From assembly GCA_033980235.1 (NCBI GenBank), contig CM067070.1:30250394-30314393 (forward strand): a stretch of DNA of 64,000 nucleotides. The letters are read 5' to 3'. The DNA comes from Diadema setosum (taxonomy: Eukaryota > Echinodermata > Echinoidea > Diadematoida > Diadematidae). Positions 21,230 to 31,989 of this stretch are shown one piece after another. The notes under the pieces were generated by a model, which made no database searches, had not been told where the DNA came from, and was given only the letters and a program-made list of their open reading frames with translations. How positions within the stretch are numbered: the first letter of the stretch is position 1; the number at the start of each line of letters is the position of its first letter. Position numbers and translations under genes: made by a program.

Positions 21230-21690
21230 CGTTCCGCGGTAAAAGGGTCTATCTTGAGAAATGTTACTCCGGAGAAAAACGGGTTTAAAGTTTGGTGTAT
21301 TTGTATGTCTGCCTCTTGTGTTTGTAAAGAGAATGACTTGTGACTGTTATGTATTATGAAAATATATACATAAAAGAAACGTTTTAGAAAATTTCACCTT
21401 AAATGCTTATCTTAGTCCAGTGTTATTACAAACTTTATACAAATAGACCGTTTTACCATGTAACTGCTATCGAAATCACTGACGGTAAAAATCGGCTATC
21501 TTGAAGATAGACCCTTTTACCATGTAAAACGAACGTCAAATGCCACTGTGCTCACACGCTAAAACGGTCTATGGAAACCTTACGTAAAACAAAGCCGAGA
21601 ATACACGGTAAAACGGTCTAACTTCGAGATAGACCGTTTTAGCATGTGAAGTTGACGTTTAATAGCAGCGCACTTTTACGGTAAAGCGGC
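21230..21690. repeat. Cluster of inverted TAGACCGTTTTACC motifs
   Basis: The word GGTAAAA(C/G)GGTCTA or its complement TAGACC(G/C)TTTTA(C/G)CATG occurs at about 21239, 21445, 21502, 21560, 21608 and 21634. The last pair forms a near-perfect palindrome (TAAAACGGTCTA, CTTCGAGA, TAGACCGTTTTA). Family unknown. Confidence 0.7.
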
Positions 21691-22220
21691 GCGCGCGGCA
21701 GCTGCTGCATGCATGCAACGCTAACGCGGTGCATGCGCTTGTAGCTAACCTAGTGCTACATCGTTAGCTAGAGCTAGCAGCTAACGCTAGCTACTGACTA
21801 CTGAACCAAACGAATGTCACATCATCTCGACAATTTTCCGTAAGTTATTTCACTGTCGTATCACTACGTTCTGATCATTTACAATATGTTATTACAAGTC
21901 GAGGCTCTCTGTCAAGAATTTCACACTGTTCCCAGGTTCCATGGTTATTTTTCGCGCCTGCAAGTTACTTGTCAGGACGGCATGATCGACGTCACTTCAG
22001 GCAGGGTTGCTTAGTTGATCTCAGCTCGATCCGCCTCCACCAGAGTGAGCACTAGCCGCACCGGGCCGGGGCTGGGCTGTTCCCTGCAGCTGCATACGTA
22101 TACGTGCTGTGAACAGTGGAATCACGCTCCACTTTACTGACTGTCAATGACTGAGGCCCGTGTTCTACTGTAGACCAAAGTTTAAACCAATTTCAGAATC
22201 ACGTACGGTTTAGGTAGACC
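21690..22220. other. GC-richer intergenic stretch with GCTAGC/GCATGC palindromes
   Basis: GCTGCTGCATGCATGCAAC, then repeated GCTAGC and TAGCTA words, then a GC-rich patch (GCACCGGGCCGGGGCTGGGC at 22057). No TATA box or coding frame is convincingly tied to it. Confidence 0.4.
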
Positions 22221-22223
22221 TGA

Positions 22224-23158
22224 CGTTTAATTTGTATTCTGCTAGCGAGTTTTAGTTAATCCAAGTATATTTCGGGTTTAGATTAAACCGGATTTAGAGT
22301 CTGCAGACTTGGGTCAAGCCACCATGGAGATGATTATTGATGGACCATGGTGCATTAGTAATGGAAGGATAAACTCTCCCTCTCAGAGTACCGGTAAATT
22401 TCGCTCCTCAAATCTACCTACATTATTTAATTGGCAGCGTGGCAACCCTGTCTCACATTAGTTTGTAAAGCTACGTTAGATTCTTCTGCCTTACGATAGT
22501 CGTTATATCGTGAATAGACTCTGACGTTAGAGATCTAACGTTTGTAGACTAATCCTAATATTGTAACGTTTTAATATGTAACTGTTTTAATATGTCCAAA
22601 ACCGATAGAGGTTCTCTTCTATAGTCTAGGTCTTTAATATCGACCTCATTTCTACTCTCCTGACTACCTAGACCAGATCTATATTGAGATCTAGGTGTAG
22701 CCTTACTTAAAATCATCGTAATTGAATTACAGGTCTAACGTTAGATGTTTCTAATAATGAAGTTTGTGCCATAAGGCAGTTACGAGTAATCATGTAAGGT
22801 GAATTCAATTGCATTGCACTCCAGTACTAGACTGCAATAGACTGTTCTAAAAGTGCCGTTCTCTTTGTAGGTATAACGTTAGAAAGCTAGTGTGAATAAT
22901 TTACAATTATTTGCGTAGGCCTACTAGATTTCTACTAACTGTTAGTATTTATACACGAGTGTGGTCGGCTAGCTGTATCCAGCACGCTATGTGTGCTAGG
23001 CATAGGTTTAATTGGTATGTACCGGTACGCTGCCTTGGCCTTGTTCAGCCATCTTTTCTAGACTCGAATTAAACTCGAAATAAACCTCCTCCTGGGCAGG
23101 TGTAATTTAAACTCGATCTAGACAAAAGCTAGGCTTTATAGCAGAATACAAATTAAAC
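22224..23158. repeat. 0.93-kb segment bounded by a 20-bp perfect inverted repeat
   Basis: GTTTAATTTGTATTCTGCTA (22224-22243) is exactly inverted at 23139-23158. The interior is rich in TAACGTTAGA and TAGATCT words. It may be a small TIR element with degraded outer ends. No target duplication is assigned. Confidence 0.45.
22324..22461 (+). other. Short ORF with ideal Kozak context
   Basis: ATG at 22324 sits in GCCACCATGG, the optimal animal start context. The 45-codon frame begins MEMIIDGPWCISNGRIN and stops at 22459-22461. A possible splice donor, CCGGTAAAT, lies at 22390-22398. I do not recognise the peptide. It could be a first coding exon, a short ORF inside the inverted-repeat segment, or chance. 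Confidence 0.15.
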
Positions 23159-23308
23159 CTCACACCACAGTGAATTGAATGTGTCGTTATTGTTTTCTAG
23201 TTGGGCGATATTTCAAACATGTTGCAAAAATATTTGGACTATCATTTTTAAATATTCCTATAAACTAAGATAAATAATCGTCCCTTTTTATGAAAATTCA
23301 TGTTCGAT

Positions 23309-23315
23309 ATTCTAT

Positions 23316-23346
<31 letters not shown>

Positions 23347-23420
23347 TTAAAACATCTTTATTCAGGATTACATGATCAGCAAATGTACTGATTTTCATCA
23401 ATGTTCTGAGATACAAATAT
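23309..23420 (-). mobile_element. Probable LINE/SINE 3' end with (TTTA)n tail, minus strand
   Basis: A (TTTA)n tract at 23309-23349 is followed by AAAACATCTTTATTCAGG, the expected look of a retroelement 3' end read from the opposite strand. No coding sequence remains. Confidence 0.4.
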
Positions 23421-23520
23421 CATATAGAATCATTAACAATATATACAGATACATACTGATTCCAAATCAGCTACAGTTTTTTGCGAACAAACTCTTCATA
23501 TATATATATATATATATATA

Positions 23521-23767
23521 TATGAAGAGTTTGTTTGCAAAAACCGATAAGTCCATATTTGCCAAATGGAGATATTTGCGATTAAAGGTCAAGAAAAATA
23601 AAATGAATAATAAGAAAATTTTTGCTTCTTTTGACCATATCTTCAAAAATATAACTTTGTATGTAGTAACCAATATATCATTTAAAAGGTATTATTTTGT
23701 ACTTTATGACAGAGATCGTACTTCAAAATCTTCAAAAATGGACTTATCGGTTTTTGCAAACAAACCC

Positions 23768-23774
<7 letters not shown>
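23521..23774. mobile_element. AT-flanked ~255-bp MITE, copy 2
   Basis: This is the same element as 8083-8337, with TIRs TATGAAGAGTTTGTTTGC and GCAAACAAACCCTTCATA. It is embedded in (TA)n on both sides. An inverted extra end (TTTTTTGCGAACAAACTCTTC at 23477-23498) abuts the left TA tract, so two ends face each other across the microsatellite. Confidence 0.85.
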
Positions 23775-23805
<31 letters not shown>

Positions 23806-23927
23806 TAGAGCAGATAAGCCCTCAAAATCACGTGAATTGTGCAAAATTTGACTAAAGCATGAAACTTTCACCAGAGTTAGTACATACCATAAGATTTATT
23901 CTAAGATCGGGAGGTAGGTCTGATTTG

Positions 23928-24680
23928 ACCTCTGATGACCTCTAGAGGTCAATGTACTTTAGATATCAGAAAATCGGTGTTTTTAGACATTTGCAAATGA
24001 TATATGTGGTTATGTTGCACTAAACATGCATTTATACCACAGAGAAATCATTTCCAGATTCAACAGAGCACTGACAGGTTTTTACCTTTGACCTCTGATG
24101 ACCTCCAGAGGTCAATGAACTTTAAATATCAAAATATCGATGTTTTTAGACATTTGTGAATGATATATGTGGTTATGATTCACTAAACATGCATCTATAC
24201 TTCAGGGAAACCATTTTCTGATTCCACAGAGCATTGACAGGTTTTAACCTTTGACCTCTGATGACCTTTGGAGGTCAATGACCTCAAAATATTATATTGA
24301 TCTGTGATGTCATTGGTTAATGGTAACCATTGTTAAGATGTACAAAACAAGCATATCTGTCTTACAATGAAATTGTCTTCATAATTATTCTAAAGAGCAG
24401 ACAGGTTTCTACCTTTGACCTCTGATGACCTTGAGAGGTCAATGACCTCAGAATATCAGAATATTGAAGTATGACATCATTGGTGAAAGGCCAAACGTGG
24501 TAAGGATGTACAACACAAGCATATCTGTGTACAATGACATCGTCTTCATATTCCAAGGCACGCAGACGAGTTTCTGCCTTTGACCTCTGATGATCTCGAG
24601 AGGTCAATGACCTCAAAGTATCAGAATAGTTTGGCATCATCAATGGTAAACATGATGATGTTTTAGAGAGCACTCGTAGG
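23928..24680. repeat. Left arm: five ~162-bp units with AGGTCA direct repeats
   Basis: TGACCTCTGATGACCT occurs at about 23936, 24091, 24252, 24415 and, degraded, 24581. Each is followed within 4 bases by AGGTCAATG. In nuclear-receptor terms this is a direct repeat of AGGTCA spaced by 4, next to an everted half-site. Confidence 0.85.
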
Positions 24681-24879
24681 CCCTGTTTATTATCGAGCCA
24701 TTACCGTTCACCTATGAAAATCACACAAGGTCAAATACCTCGAATGAAATGTGAGGATGTTAATCTGGATATTGCGATAGTTAATAGTTAATATTTGTTT
24801 ATAATGTAGGGCTTACAAACCATGCATTTCTGTTACCAAAAAAGTGGCTACTCATTCCGCACAACTTTTCAGGTAATTA

Positions 24880-25147
24880 TCTAAGTCGGGTATGTGCACA
24901 GAGCAAGGGATGTCGATCTGTTTTCACGTGGGGGGGAACTTGGAAAATATGTAAAAGCATAAGTTCATGGTGCAAAGGAATGAAGCGGAGGGGGAGGGGG
25001 AGGATGTGGGTGGGGGATTGGATTTTTGCAGGTTTAGACCTGAAATCAGTGATTCAGTGTAGCTCTTGTTTAATGTGTGCGTCATCACTTATACGGAAGT
25101 TGATGGGGTGTGGGCGCATCTCACCTACCCTCCTCCCAAAGACGAAG

Positions 25148-25179
<32 letters not shown>

Positions 25180-26470
25180 CTGATGCATATGTTTTGGAGA
25201 ATATTTGGAAAATGATGGATCACCAAGGTGTACCAAGTCTATATGGATGGGAACCCAGGAAGCGCAGCGTTGGCGAGGGTAGGGTATTCCACTCCCATTC
25301 GACAGAGCTCTTGTATTTTGAGAAATGAGATTCAACGACCTGGCACACAGGCACTTTTGAAGGAATACCTCGAAATTTGTATCAAAAAGGTGTAGTAAGT
25401 CAGCCATCTATGGAGGAAGACCAATCGACAGAAGGATGTGGGTGGAGGTATCCCCCTCCCACATTATGGAGCTTTTGCATTCTTTTGTTTGCAATTCAAT
25501 GATCTCGTGCCACTCTTGGTTGAACTACCATTTTGAAAAAAAAAGTCCATACCCAAATGTGTAGCCATAATCAATGCATGGAGGAGAGGTTGATACAGCG
25601 AGAGGAGGGTATGAAAGAGGCTGTCCCCCAATCCTTCCCATGCGAGGGAGCCTTTCCAGTAAGAATAGAAATGTTTAAAAAAAATCTTGTATACACATTT
25701 ATGATGGAATATTTGGGAAATTATCAGTAAAAGGAGTGTACCAAATCTAAGGGTAGAAACCGAGGAGGGATTGTTAATTGAAAGATACACTACCCCCTCC
25801 AACAAGAGGGATTTTCTTTAATATGTCGGAACTGAAATTAAAGATCTAGTACATACTTTGTGATGATATAGAACAAAAATGGGACAAAAGCACTGAGCGT
25901 ATATGGAAGGGGACATAGCGAAAGATAGTGTGGGGGAGGGGGTATGCAAAGGAGATTCTGCCTTTTAATCTGGTGCATACTATAGCTAAAATGTTCAGTG
26001 ACAATTCATTTTCTGTCAAAAAAGTGAAGAAAAAAAATCTCAATCTCAGGAAATACTTGGAGGCAAAGTTTTATGTCCCCACCATTCCCCTCCCATATTT
26101 TCTCGGGAGGCGGGGCAAATGCCTCTTGCCCTCCAAAATGAACAATCGTGCATATATAGGAAAGCCTTTTCATCTTTGGAATTCAAATAAAAATATCTCT
26201 TAAAAACATTTTTCATAGAATAAGGGAAATTATCATTCCCCAAAGTATGTTATATCTGTGGAAGGAACCAAACAGAAGGGAGATTTTGCATTTCAGAATT
26301 AAATTTTAACAATCCGATGCACACTTAAAGTGAAAAACTTGGGCAGTTTTCTGTCTAAAAAGCAAAAAACAAAAAACAACAACAAAAACTAACAACAACA
26401 AAACATAGTCCACATCTCAGAATTTAATGGGGTGGGGGTCAACTATCCCTGCCACCACCCCACCCCTCCT
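24880..26470. repeat. Degenerate ~185-bp tandem array in the foldback centre
   Basis: Blocks AATCTG(A/G)TGCATA(C/T), AATATTTGG(A/G)AAAT, GGTGTACCAA and a CCCCTCCC or GGGAGGGG segment recur in order near 25170-25330, 25400-25560, 25680-25870, 25960-26130 and 26310-26470. The units are strongly diverged. Confidence 0.5.
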
Positions 26471-26479
26471 CCAAACTAA

Positions 26480-28490
26480 TGCCCCGGTATGTGCATGTGT
26501 ATTCCACTTGTTGAAAAGAAGAGAGAGTTTTAAGAAACAATATTGTTCAGTGGTCGCTATCCCAGTAAAGTAAATTGTTTATCAATAAGGTGATTTCCTT
26601 CACCTGTATACCTTAAGATGATGTAGGCCTGGTATTTGCCTAGCACGTTATTACATCTATTTCTTTTTTTAGTATTCTCGTTTATATTTTGATGTGAAAG
26701 TTGTTTACTTTGCCACGATTTTATTTGTACATAGAAAAAAAAATCCAAGACTGAAAATGAAACTGATACAATATTTAATGATTGACATGATGCACATATT
26801 GTGTATTTCTATAGCAATAAAAGTGAGCAATTCAAAAGGCGTGGACTCATTTCACATGAACATTAGCGATGATCCTCTGACCTCTGGAGGATATTGAAAG
26901 ATATGCATCAAAATGTAAGAATATTGATGTCTGGTCTCATTGGTTTGTAATGGCCTGCTGCTTATGAAATAATAATTATATTTTTAAAAAAATGCATTTT
27001 GTGTGTGTATGTGTGTGTGTCCAAAATTGTATGCAGAATATTCCACACACAGTTCAATTTTGACTTCCATCTAGGACAATGAGCGGTTACTTTTTTCTCA
27101 ACTACACTGTAATATCAAAATCTATTGAAAAAACACGGTGGCGGCTGGGTCTAACACATTATCATTCCTTTTCGTTGGAGATCCATGCAGGATGGTCAAA
27201 ACAAACATAAAAAATAGATATCTCAGACCTAATTGTTATAACAAAGCATCATATCCTCATATACCCAACCCAACCCTCTATGCCCAGACAATGTAAACCA
27301 CCCCATGGACTTACTTGGGGCTTTAGAATATCCTTTGTCAACCGAGAGAGAGACATTCAAACCTTTGCAGTGCTGACTAAGATCTGCCATGGAACTGATT
27401 GGTATTGGCTCTGCATCATTGACAGCAGATCTCGTTTCCTATTCTCCTTCTTCTTCTTCTTCTTCTTCATTATACTGTGTAATCTTGTAATATTCTGCCA
27501 TGGAGCCTTTTCTTAATTGGTTAAAGAAGGCAACCAAAGAGCTATATGAAGCGAAAAACAACAAACAAATGCAAAAACAAAAGGAGAGACATATGTATCT
27601 TTAATAACAGAGCTGAATATCGAGTATCTCTCTCCTGAAGTGCTTCAAAGAGATACAAGAGACAGTGGCCGAGAGTAGCCGCCACCTTTTTTTGGGAGTA
27701 GGCCTATTATGTGTTCTTGCAAATGATGCCTGACATTTTTGGTCATTTGCCCTTTTTGAAGAATGCAGCAATAGAGCCACAACTTCCTGCGGAGTGGATA
27801 TTGTGGGGTTCTTGATGCAGAACATCATCGCTGAATTTGCCTGAGCTGTACTTTCTTACAGGGATTGCCATTGTAGTTTTGTTTTGTTTTGCTTTGTTTT
27901 GTTTTTCAAGTGTGGCTGTAACACTGCTTGTTTTGCATATGATGGTCATTGCAGCTAAAGAGTGCATATCTTCGCGAAATTAAAATGCACGCGAACATTT
28001 CTCGTTTTACAGTACTCCAGGACCATAAGTCATTCATTGCAGTCATACTGTAACAACCCACCAGCTTTACACTGGCCAATACAGGCCCACCAGCTGGAAA
28101 TTATGCAAATATTGCCCATGAGCTTGACACTTAGGCAAACCAGTCCCATAATGAGTCCGACAAATGGGGGAAAAGATCTATGAGACTTACACTGAATAGA
28201 TTAAACACTCTGTATATCAGTCTCGTGGCCCTTGTTTTCCTCGAGTGTCGAGATAATATCTAGTCTACATAACTAACCCAAACATAACAGTTGTATTTGA
28301 GGTCACTGCTATCACTCAAAAAACTTAAGCTTTATTTCTGAAGTAATTGACCTCTCACATTTCAGAGACCTGTTACTATAAACCAATGCTTTGTGGAATA
28401 TGCATACATACTTTGATCAAAACATCAATGCGTGATTTGTACATGATTAAGCATTTACGATTACACCAATGAAGCCAAACATCAATACAG
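26480..28490. other. Unassigned central foldback sequence
   Basis: This holds a lone arm-like unit near 26870 (CTCTGACCTCTGGAGG), a (TG)n patch at 27002-27020 and a CTT run at 27448. The 78-codon frame at 27280-27516 has no recognisable domain. I see no transposase. Confidence 0.4.
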
Positions 28491-28499
28491 GTAAGCCTA

Positions 28500-29245
28500 C
28501 ACATGTGACCTCAGTGACCTCTCATTGTCCTGAGAGGTCAAAGTTGGATATAATGCACAGGCTAATGACCAATGTTCCATGGAATGACAAGATTCTTCTA
28601 TTATAGCATAAATGATTGTACATCGGGTATTACAAAGTTGACCATTGATTATACATAGAATATCAATGTTCTGATATTTTGAGGTCATTGACCTGTCACC
28701 TTCCTCAGAGGTCAAAGGTAGAGACACGTGAGTAATTTCTCTTGCTCTGTGGAGTAGGAAAACAATTAAATTGTAATACAAATGAATATAACATCTAAAT
28801 CATGTTTGTCATCAACCAATTGCACCAAATATCAATGTTCTGACATTTTGAGGTCATTGGCCTCATCATAGGTCATCTGAGGTCATCAGAGGTCAAAGGT
28901 AGAAATCTGACTCGAAAGGCTCAGTGGAACATTGAGGCAATTCCTCTTACAATAATTAGTTTTTAGTACATAATTACCGTGTTTCAGTTATGAGTGACTC
29001 ATTGAAATATCAATTTTTCTGACATTTTGAGGTCATTGACCTCTGAAGGTCATCAGAGGTCAAAGATAGAAACCTGTCAGGGCTCTGTGGAATATAAAGA
29101 CAATTTCACAGTGACAAAAATTAAGTCTTAGTACATCATTACTGTGTTTTATCATTAACCAATGATGCAAAATATCAATTTTCTGACATTTTGAGGTCAT
29201 TGACCTTTGGAGGTCATCAGAGGTCAATTCAGACTTACCTCCCGA
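28500..29245. repeat. Right arm: five ~170-bp units, inverted
   Basis: AGGTCATCAGAGGTCA occurs at about 28874, 29048 and 29210, each after GAGGTCATTG. The unit near 28850 has three AGGTCA half-sites all spaced by 4. The units at 28507 and 28680 are degraded. It mirrors the left arm. Confidence 0.85.
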
Positions 29246-29340
29246 TCTTAAAATTAATCTTATAGCATGTACTAACAATTGTGAAAGTTTCATGCTTTAG
29301 TCAAATTTTGCACAATTCTTCGGCTTATCTGCTCTACATT

Positions 29341-29378
29341 ATATATACATAATATATATATGCATGTATGTATATGTA

Positions 29379-29448
<70 letters not shown>

Positions 29449-29456
29449 TATATATG
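29341..29456. repeat. (TA)n microsatellite
   Basis: TA dinucleotides with a few ATGCATGT interruptions, adjoining the right foldback end. Confidence 0.95.
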
Positions 29457-29464
29457 TATAAACG

Positions 29465-29621
29465 AGATACAATACAGCAGTGTTGCTACTATATAGGAAA
29501 TAGGTGGTAGACATGGATACAGGATTTAGGACATTAGGAGTAGGGTGGTTTAAATTAGTGTCATGGTTGTATTTTCAGTTAATACTCGCAGATTTATTAG
29601 ATCTTGGAATGAAATTTTTAG
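29465..29621. repeat. Inverted copy of the old repeat tail
   Basis: On the minus strand it reads AAGATCTAATAAA, then CTACTCCTAATGTCCTAAAT, then TCTACCACCTAT, the same order as 54729-54850. It adjoins the TGACGTCA-array element, as does the copy at 54.7 kb. Confidence 0.65.
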
Positions 29622-29721
29622 CCAAGAGGTCACAACTTAAAATAACATCAAAATAACCATTTCATTTGCATATTTTTGTCAAGAGGCGCCTTAAAGGCGT
29701 CTATTTTGTTTTCTTTACAAA

Positions 29722-30412
29722 TGTGACCGTGCACCTCAAAACGAACATAAAGTCGCACACACTGATTTTGCGTGAGGACTGAAAATAAGTGAAATGGGTC
29801 AACCTAGCCGAACTTGACTTTTTCATATTTTCAGAAAGAGCGGGTCTTCTTTTACATTATGCTAAAATTTGGTATCATAAAACGGGCAGGAAAGTGTGTT
29901 TTTGTAGCAGTTTATCTCGAACATTTTTGGCAGAATAGTGTGATTAGGTGCGTCTTTCGAATCCCCTTTTCATTTCTGAAAAACCTTGTCCACACTCTTC
30001 ACTTTCAACTCTAATAACTTTTGAAAGGATAGTGCTACTGCTTTCAAAGCTGGCATTAATTATGGACAGAATGTGTTAATGAGGCATGCTAAATTTCAGT
30101 TTAATCTGATAATCCCTTCATTGTTGTTACTCTGGTGGTTTAATTCCTGTTTTTTGTCCCATTCATCGCACAGCCAGCACGGTTTGGTAAAGATTAAGCG
30201 CTTGAATAGACACTGTACTTCAGAGCCTCTTTTCTCAGTTCACACTTTTCCTGAGTTTGTGCTTTCTTTCCAATATTTAGATGGGTTAGGAGAGTCCATT
30301 TGATCTGAGTTATACATCATTTTAAAGCTTAAAGTCTGGTCTTTCAGAATATGGTCTTAACTAAACATTCATATCTGGCGACTTTTTGTTTGTTTTGAGG
30401 TGCACTGTCACA
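29722..30412 (-). mobile_element. ~700-bp TGTGACC MITE, reverse copy
   Basis: TGTGACCGTGCACCTCAAAA at the left and TTTTGAGGTGCACTGTCACA at the right. The flanks rejoin to match the uninterrupted 54613-54600 region of the TGACGTCA-array family, with AA present on both sides. Confidence 0.85.
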
Positions 30413-31079
30413 AATATACATTAAAAGTCATGAATTGACGAGCAAACAACGTGTAAATGACGCTATTCTGACGACACATCTTGTCTTTGAAATGGTAATT
30501 CACACGTCATTAAGAATTCTCTATATGACCACTAAATATGTGGTCTTTTGGACTACTTCTATTTGAGCATAAATACGATATATTTTCCTCAGTTTAAAAC
30601 ATCCATATAACGTCCATTTTGTTTATTTACTTTGGTGAAAAGAAGACCTTTTTTCGACGACAGATCTTGACTTTAAACTAGTAATTTACACATTTTTATG
30701 GAGTCTTTGTATGAGCACCAAGACGTCAGAAAGACGTCACAAAATGACGTTTTTTCGATGTCTTCTATTTGAGCAGAAATACGTTTCTCTTAACGTCAGC
30801 TTATGAGACGTCTAAAGGGCGTCAATCTTATTTGATTATTTATGCCAGAAAGACTGTATAAAATGACGTCAAATTAACGCCATATACACGTGTCTCTAGT
30901 ATTAGGGAATACGTCGCTAGTATGCCGTGACAACCAAATGACGCAAATCTCTCGTTTGAAGAGGCTACACCCCCGTAAATAATGCCAGTGTATATCTTGG
31001 CAATCAATGACTTAAAAACCAAAGATATAAAACACCTGTTTCTTGACCCTGGCCTAATCTAAGCATCAGTCATCGCCAC

Positions 31080-31120
31080 AGCGCCACGGGGGGGGGGGGG
31101 GGGGGGCACCGCGAGAGGAG
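31080..31120. repeat. Poly-G run of about 20
   Basis: About 20 consecutive G residues after GCGCCAC. A four-stranded structure is possible. Confidence 0.8.
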
Positions 31121-31989
31121 GAGATTGTTTTGGTTTTGGCATGGGCTATGCAGCTCCTTCTTATTCCTGTATTTTCGTTATTTACGGGTCAATTTTTTTC
31201 GTTTGAAATTTAAAATGGATGACCATAGAATTTCTGAATAGAATATAAAATTGAAAACTTTAGAAAGGATAGAGAAAATTGAGTTCACATTGAATGGTAT
31301 GCCACAGGCAGATATCCTTATCATGCTCTTACGTAATACGACAGCTGGTGGAGTCATTAAACCCTGGCTTGGCCTCCAGGTTTGTCACGCCTGAGGTGAA
31401 AGTTAATTTGCAATGGACAAATACTTCGACTCCCAACTCCCAAACGAAACATCTTTAGCGAGGTATAGCACCCCATCAGCTCGTGGAAGTGGGGTCTCGC
31501 CTCAAACGAGGGATTGACTGCATAACCTCAAAAAGCAACGTAAACTTGACGTCATTTATACGGTGTTAACATGACGTCATCAATATATCCAAAACAGACG
31601 TATTTTTTTTTACGTCTGTAATACGTTACTTATATGACGTCGTACGTCACAAAACTAATGTAAACTTTATGTCAGTAATACTTCGTTGATATGACGTGAG
31701 GAATACTCGCAAAACTGACCTAATTTTTACGTCTTCTGTACGTCGCGTATATTACGTCATAAATACGTCGCAAAATTAACGATTTTACGTTATTAATGCG
31801 TCGCTCATATGACGTCAGGAATTCGTCACAAAACAGAGTAAATTTGACATTATTAATAAATCGTTTGCATGAAGTGATAAATACATCGCAAAGCGACATA
31901 GATCTCACTTCATCAATACGTCGTTTATATGACGTGAAAAATACATTGCAAAATTGACGTAAATTTACGTCATTAATGCGTCTCTAATA

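Larger units (their letters stand above)
23805..29337. mobile_element. Foldback-like element, 5.5 kb, with tandem-repeat arms
   Basis: GTAGAGCAGATAAGCC at the left is inverted at the right (GGCTTATCTGCTCTAC). Similarity continues for about 120 bp (TGTGCAAAATTTGACTAAAG, CATGAAACTTTCAC, AAGATCGGGAGGTA) before entering tandem arrays in opposite orientation (23928-24680 and 28500-29245). ATTA flanks both ends, but the flanks are (TA)n so this is weak. Long inverted repeats made of tandem subrepeats define foldback elements, such as the TU elements described in sea urchins. Membership in that group is not shown here. Confidence 0.65.
29622..31989. mobile_element. TGACGTCA-array element, copy 1 (truncated, interrupted)
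   Basis: From CCAAGAGGTCACAACTT the sequence matches the inverse of the right end of the 50348-54708 copy, including AAGGCGTCT near 29693. After the nested MITE at 29722-30412 the match resumes with AAAAGTCATGAATTGACG. It is filled with GACGTCA, ACGTCATT and TACGTC words to 31989, where another TIR element begins. I see no continuation beyond 33359. Confidence 0.7.

Noticed and set aside
23372..23851. 159-codon frame
   Set aside because: It is made of MITE and (TA)n sequence. The same peptide recurs at the other MITE copies.
23805..29337. A Maverick/Polinton-type large transposon
   Set aside because: No polymerase, integrase or capsid frames are visible in the interior, and the arms are tandem subrepeats as in foldback elements.
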